The notes under the pieces: model-generated | What the model saw: the letters and a program-made list of their open reading frames with translations, nothing else | Databases searched by the model: none | What the model was told of the DNA's origin: nothing | Assembly (NCBI GenBank): GCA_002409625.1 | Contig: DHNY01000003.1 | Coordinates: forward strand, 6,703 to 70,702 | DNA length: 64,000 bases | Reading direction: 5' to 3' | Source of the DNA: Anaerolineaceae bacterium UBA5404 | Lineage (GTDB): Bacteria > Chloroflexota > Anaerolineae > Anaerolineales > Anaerolineaceae | Made by a program: the position numbers and the translations under genes | In this document: positions 60,845 to 64,000 of the stretch, piece after piece | Layout of the letters: each line of letters opens with the position of its first letter | Numbering within the stretch: position 1 is the first letter of the stretch

Positions 60845-61825
60845 TTGGTCACAAAAGACCTTGAAATTGGCTATAAAAGAGGCAGTCATGTCGAAAAAGT
60901 CGTCAGCTCTGGGCTTAATTTACAACTTTGCCCTGGTGAGTTGATTTGCCTTGTCGGTCCCAATGGTTCTGGCAAGTCAACCCTTTTGCGAACCATCACA
61001 GGCTTGCAAAAACCTTTGGCGGGACAGGTTTTTCTGCATGACAAATCCATTGAAAGCTACGATAATAAGGCCTTGGCACGCGAAATTAGTGTGGTTTTGA
61101 CCACACCAGTGCAAGTTGGTGCCATGCGGGCTTATGATTTGGTTGGCCTGGGGCGGTATCCCTTTACGGATTTGTTTGACAAAATGCGCGAAGAGGATCA
61201 TCACATCGTGCGCGTTTCATTGGAAATGGCAGGTGCAAGTAATCTGGCAGAGCGTTATGTTCAAACCCTGAGCGATGGAGAACGTCAAAAGGTGATGATT
61301 GCGCGCGCGCTGGCACAGGAGCCCTCGCTCTTGATGTTGGATGAGCCTACTGCGTATTTGGATTTACCTGGCCGTGTCTCGGTGATGCAGCTATTGCGTG
61401 ATTTGGCGCACGGACACCATAAGGCTGTTTTGACCTCAACCCATGATCTTGACTTGGCCATGCGCAGTGCTGACCGCGTGTGGCTGATGAACCGTGATGG
61501 CGAAGTGATGCAAGGCGCACCGGAGGATTTGGCGCTTGATGGCAGCTTTGGTGAAACTTTTTCGGTGGGCAAAGTGCATTTTGATGCCTCAACCGGTCAG
61601 TTTGACATGAACGGTAAGCCCAGCAAACAAATCGCGCTCAAAGCAGAAGGGCTTGATCGTATTTGGGCAGAAAAAGCGCTTAGCCGCATTGGCTATGCGG
61701 TTGTTGAAAGCAGTGATGTGCTGGTTGAGGCAAAGGACGCGCGTTGGTTTTTGCATCAACAAGGGCAAGAACAAGGTTTTGATACGCTTTACACTTTATT
61801 GCAAGCATTAAATGGACGCAGCTGA
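60845..61825 (+). CDS. btuD: ABC transporter ATP-binding protein, corrinoid import
   Basis: This 326-residue ATPase has Walker A GPNGSGKST near 39-47, signature LSDGERQKVMIARALAQ near 142-158 and Walker B LLMLDEPTAYLD near 162-173, plus the switch His in STHDLD. A C-terminal extension of about 70-90 residues follows the ATPase core. It probably starts at TTG 60845, 11 bases after btuC; I see no ATG option that keeps the N-terminus. It powers uptake through BtuC. Confidence 0.92.
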   Translation: MVTKDLEIGYKRGSHVEKVVSSGLNLQLCPGELICLVGPNGSGKSTLLRTITGLQKPLAGQVFLHDKSIESYDNKALAREISVVLTTPVQVGAMRAYDLVGLGRYPFTDLFDKMREEDHHIVRVSLEMAGASNLAERYVQTLSDGERQKVMIARALAQEPSLLMLDEPTAYLDLPGRVSVMQLLRDLAHGHHKAVLTSTHDLDLAMRSADRVWLMNRDGEVMQGAPEDLALDGSFGETFSVGKVHFDASTGQFDMNGKPSKQIALKAEGLDRIWAEKALSRIGYAVVESSDVLVEAKDARWFLHQQGQEQGFDTLYTLLQALNGRS

Positions 61826-61876
61826 TAGTGCGCGTTCTGTTTTGAAGTCAATTAACAATTTTTTGGAGGCATATTA

Positions 61877-62917
61877 ATGCAAATCCCATCTATTCCCGCT
61901 TTTGATTTAGAAATGGCTAAAGCCGCAGAAGCACGTCAGGCAATGTTGACCAAACCATTGGGCTCTTTGGGTAAGTTGGAGCGCCTTGGGGTTCGTCTGG
62001 CTGGGATGACTGGCAAGCTGCGCCCGCAGTTTAAAAAGAAAGCACACATCATTATGGCGGCTGATCATGGCATCGCCAAAGAAGGTGTAAGCGCTTTTCC
62101 TCAAGAGGTTACCCCGCAAATGGTGCTCAATTTTTTGACGGGTGGCGCGGCAGTAAACGTTTTCGCGCGCATGGCTGAGGCAGAAGTAACTGTGGTGGAT
62201 ATCGGCGTGGCTTATGATTTCAAAGGCATTGAGGGTTTGATTGACCGCAAAATCGCCTGGGGCACACAAAATATGCTCCATGGTCCTGCCATGACTCGCG
62301 AGCAGGCTGAACAAGCTATTCAAATCGGCATGGATATCGCCAATGAGGTGATTGACCGAGGCGCGGATATGATTGGTATTGGCGAGGTGGGCATTGGCAA
62401 TACAACGCCCAGTGCGACAATCATTGCTATGGTAAGCGGTCGTCCGGTGAGTGAAGTAACCAGTCGCGGTACTGGTTTGGATGACCCAGGCTTGGCACGC
62501 AAAATTGAGATTATTGAAGCGATTATTGAACGCCACAAAAACGATTGCGCTGACCCCATTTCAATGCTGGCGAATGTTGGCGGATTTGAGATTGGTGGCA
62601 TGGCTGGTGTGGTATTGGCTGCTGCTGCCCGGCGGGTGCCTGTGGTGGTGGATGGCTATATTGCAGGTGTGGCGGCATTGATCGCCGTTGGTTTAGCACC
62701 AGAAGCGCGTAATTATTTGATTGCATCGCATGAATCGCATGAGCCCGGCGCTGAAATTTGCACCCAGCTTTTGGGGCTTGAAGCGCTTTTTGACTTGAAT
62801 TTCCGTTTAGGAGAAGGCACTGGTTCGGTATTGGCTTTTCATTTTGTGGAAGCCGCCGCACGCATTCAAGATGAAATGGCTACCTTCGCCGAAGCAGGTG
62901 TTGACGAGAAACTATGA
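61877..62917 (+). CDS. cobT: Nicotinate-nucleotide-dimethylbenzimidazole phosphoribosyltransferase
   Basis: CobT activates the lower-ligand base of cobamides to its alpha-ribotide using nicotinate mononucleotide. The 346-residue protein has KPLGSLGKLE at 26-35, the GEVGIGNTT motif at 169-177, HESHEPG near 285-291 and catalytic E313 in RLGEGTG. It is full length. GGAGG precedes the ATG. Its stop overlaps the cobS start by four bases (ATGA). Operon context places it in cobamide assembly from salvaged corrinoid. Confidence 0.96.
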   Translation: MQIPSIPAFDLEMAKAAEARQAMLTKPLGSLGKLERLGVRLAGMTGKLRPQFKKKAHIIMAADHGIAKEGVSAFPQEVTPQMVLNFLTGGAAVNVFARMAEAEVTVVDIGVAYDFKGIEGLIDRKIAWGTQNMLHGPAMTREQAEQAIQIGMDIANEVIDRGADMIGIGEVGIGNTTPSATIIAMVSGRPVSEVTSRGTGLDDPGLARKIEIIEAIIERHKNDCADPISMLANVGGFEIGGMAGVVLAAAARRVPVVVDGYIAGVAALIAVGLAPEARNYLIASHESHEPGAEICTQLLGLEALFDLNFRLGEGTGSVLAFHFVEAAARIQDEMATFAEAGVDEKL

Positions 62918-63657
62918 AATACTTGTTGGTCGCTTTCGGCTTTCTAAGCACCTTGCCTGTGCCACAACTTGGCGATTATGATCCCAAAGCTTTAGGGCGT
63001 AGCACGGCATGGTTCCCCTTGGTGGGACTGGTGATGGGTGCGATTGTGGCTGGCGCGCATTATGGCTTGAGCTTTGTTCTGCCCTTGCCACTTGTGGCAG
63101 TTCTTAGCACAGTGCTTTGGATCGCACTGAGTGGCGGTTTGCATTTAGACGGCTTGGGAGATAGTTTTGACGCCTTGCTTTGCGCGACCACACCCGAAAG
63201 ACGTTTGGAGATTTTGAAGGATGTCCATTTAGGTGCCTACGGTGTGATCGGTTTAGTGTGCGCGGTATTGTTTAAGGCGATCTTATTGTATAGTTTGCCT
63301 GCAGCGCAAGTCTTTATCGCTATCCCGCTGGCAGCAGCAACAGCGCGTTGGGTGATGGTGCTCGCCACACAACAACCTTCGGCGCGACCCGGTGGATTGG
63401 GCGATATGACCAAACAAGGCATGAAGAATACGGACTGGATTCCCGCGGTGCTAATCATGCTCATTTTAATGGCTGTATCGGTGTATCTGCAATACTGGCA
63501 GGTATTGATTGCCCTTGCTGTGGCGCATCTTTTGGCGTTTATCGTGTTTTGGAGCGCGCGCAAAAAGCTAGGCGGTCTTACTGGCGATATCTTTGGCTTA
63601 AGCGCGGAGCTGGTTGAACTGGCTGTGTTGACTGTCTTTTGTTTGACTGTTTTTTGA
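62914..63657 (+). CDS. cobS: Adenosylcobinamide-GDP ribazoletransferase
   Basis: CobS joins GDP-cobinamide to the alpha-ribazole (phosphate) at the membrane. The 247-residue protein has LSTLPVP at 11-17, the acidic metal motif GGLHLDGLGDSFDALL with D79, D83 and D86, and about six transmembrane helices. Standard length. The ATG overlaps the cobT stop. CobU/CobY, CobC and CobA-type partners are not in this window and may follow downstream. Confidence 0.95.
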   Translation: MKYLLVAFGFLSTLPVPQLGDYDPKALGRSTAWFPLVGLVMGAIVAGAHYGLSFVLPLPLVAVLSTVLWIALSGGLHLDGLGDSFDALLCATTPERRLEILKDVHLGAYGVIGLVCAVLFKAILLYSLPAAQVFIAIPLAAATARWVMVLATQQPSARPGGLGDMTKQGMKNTDWIPAVLIMLILMAVSVYLQYWQVLIALAVAHLLAFIVFWSARKKLGGLTGDIFGLSAELVELAVLTVFCLTVF

Positions 63658-63663
63658 GGTGAT

Positions 63664-64000
63664 ATGGATACGATTAATTTTCGACTTGGCACAACATCAT
63701 ATATCATTCCCGATGAGATTATTCCAAATGTGCGTTATTTGGGTTCTAAAGTGGAAGATATCGAATTGGTCTTATTTGAGGTGGATGAAGGTCCCAGTAA
63801 TTTGCTCACACCAGCCCAACAGGCGGCATTGGCTTCTTTAGCCCAACAACATGGCATAAGTTACACTGTGCACTTGCCTTTGGATCTTAATCTGGCAGAG
63901 GATGCCACCACGCGAGACATCTCTTTTAGCAAAGCCAAAAAAGCGATTGACTGTACCTTAGGCTTGGGTCCCTGGGCTTATGTTTTGCACCTTGAAGGAA
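63664..64000 (+). CDS. cbiR: CbiR-like TIM-barrel cobamide phosphodiesterase, partial
   Basis: The frame from ATG 63664 (GAGGTG just upstream) stays open for 112 codons to the window end. The N-terminus reads FRLGTTSYIIPDEIIPNVRYLG, then IELVLFE and YTVHLPLDLNL, the pattern of xylose-isomerase/AP-endonuclease-2-like barrels. As I recall it, this matches CbiR, the cobamide-remodelling enzyme first described in Akkermansia, which hydrolyses cobamides to cobinamide phosphate so that a different lower ligand can be attached. Position after cobT-cobS, six bases from the cobS stop, supports this strongly. Only the first third or so is visible. Confidence 0.72.
   Translation, partial: MDTINFRLGTTSYIIPDEIIPNVRYLGSKVEDIELVLFEVDEGPSNLLTPAQQAALASLAQQHGISYTVHLPLDLNLAEDATTRDISFSKAKKAIDCTLGLGPWAYVLHLEG

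Noticed and set aside
1..64000. CRISPR arrays, tRNA or rRNA genes, transposases
   Set aside because: Reading the gaps on both strands showed no regularly spaced direct repeats, cloverleaf-like sequence, rRNA signatures or transposase motifs.

Overview
The window reads as a chromosomal segment of a member of the Chloroflexota, most likely class Anaerolineae. This is an inference from gene content and protein character: a GlyA-GcvT fusion, a tandem-ThyX protein, family-5 uracil-DNA glycosylase, secreted lipoproteins and no outer-membrane genes. There is no rRNA marker to settle it. Coding density is high, base composition is roughly even, and I see no rRNA, tRNA, CRISPR array or insertion sequence.

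Layout. 1-210: tandem hairpin repeats with no gene. 210-2875 (-): small membrane protein and an (alpha/alpha)6 glycosidase-like protein. 3016-6441 (+): class A penicillin-binding protein. 6506-10459 (-): degenerate DNA-methylase-like protein and a GH13 glucosidase. 10795-13866 (+): secreted subtilisin-like protease behind a structured leader. 14142-23009 (+): information-processing operon nusA-ylxR-infB-rbfA-nrnA-truB-ribF-thyX-like. 23100-27691 (+): lipoprotein, SRAP protein, GH13 lipoprotein, uridine-kinase-like protein. 27768-33853 (-): GT-C membrane protein, aminotransferase, GlyA-GcvT fusion. 34148-35990 (+): ECF sigma factor, small membrane protein, fmt. 36008-46046 (-): apt-like, phosphoesterase, LTD protein, dnaX-ybaB-recR, alaS, mutS. 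46215-48372: AT-rich HinfI-like restriction-modification island with its own HTH regulator. 48791-55798 (+): ogt, era, YhhN, S1 protein, pyrG, eno, udg. 55793-58178 (-): ABC exporter and C39-like peptidase. 58211-64000 (+): cobalamin-riboswitch operon for corrinoid uptake and cobamide assembly (btuF-like, btuC, btuD, cobT, cobS, and a CbiR-like gene cut by the window end).

Themes. The DNA-maintenance genes (mutS, recR, dnaX, ogt, udg, SRAP) are dispersed among translation genes. One-carbon metabolism is marked by the GlyA-GcvT fusion, fmt and ThyX-like protein. The last operon suggests salvage and remodelling of imported corrinoids. Several genes have a -10 hexamer only 6-7 nt before their ATG and no Shine-Dalgarno sequence, which suggests leaderless mRNAs. 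Three short leader ORFs lie upstream of real genes; the one inside the cobalamin riboswitch expression platform is the most striking.

All assignments come from reading motifs by eye. No database search was run.
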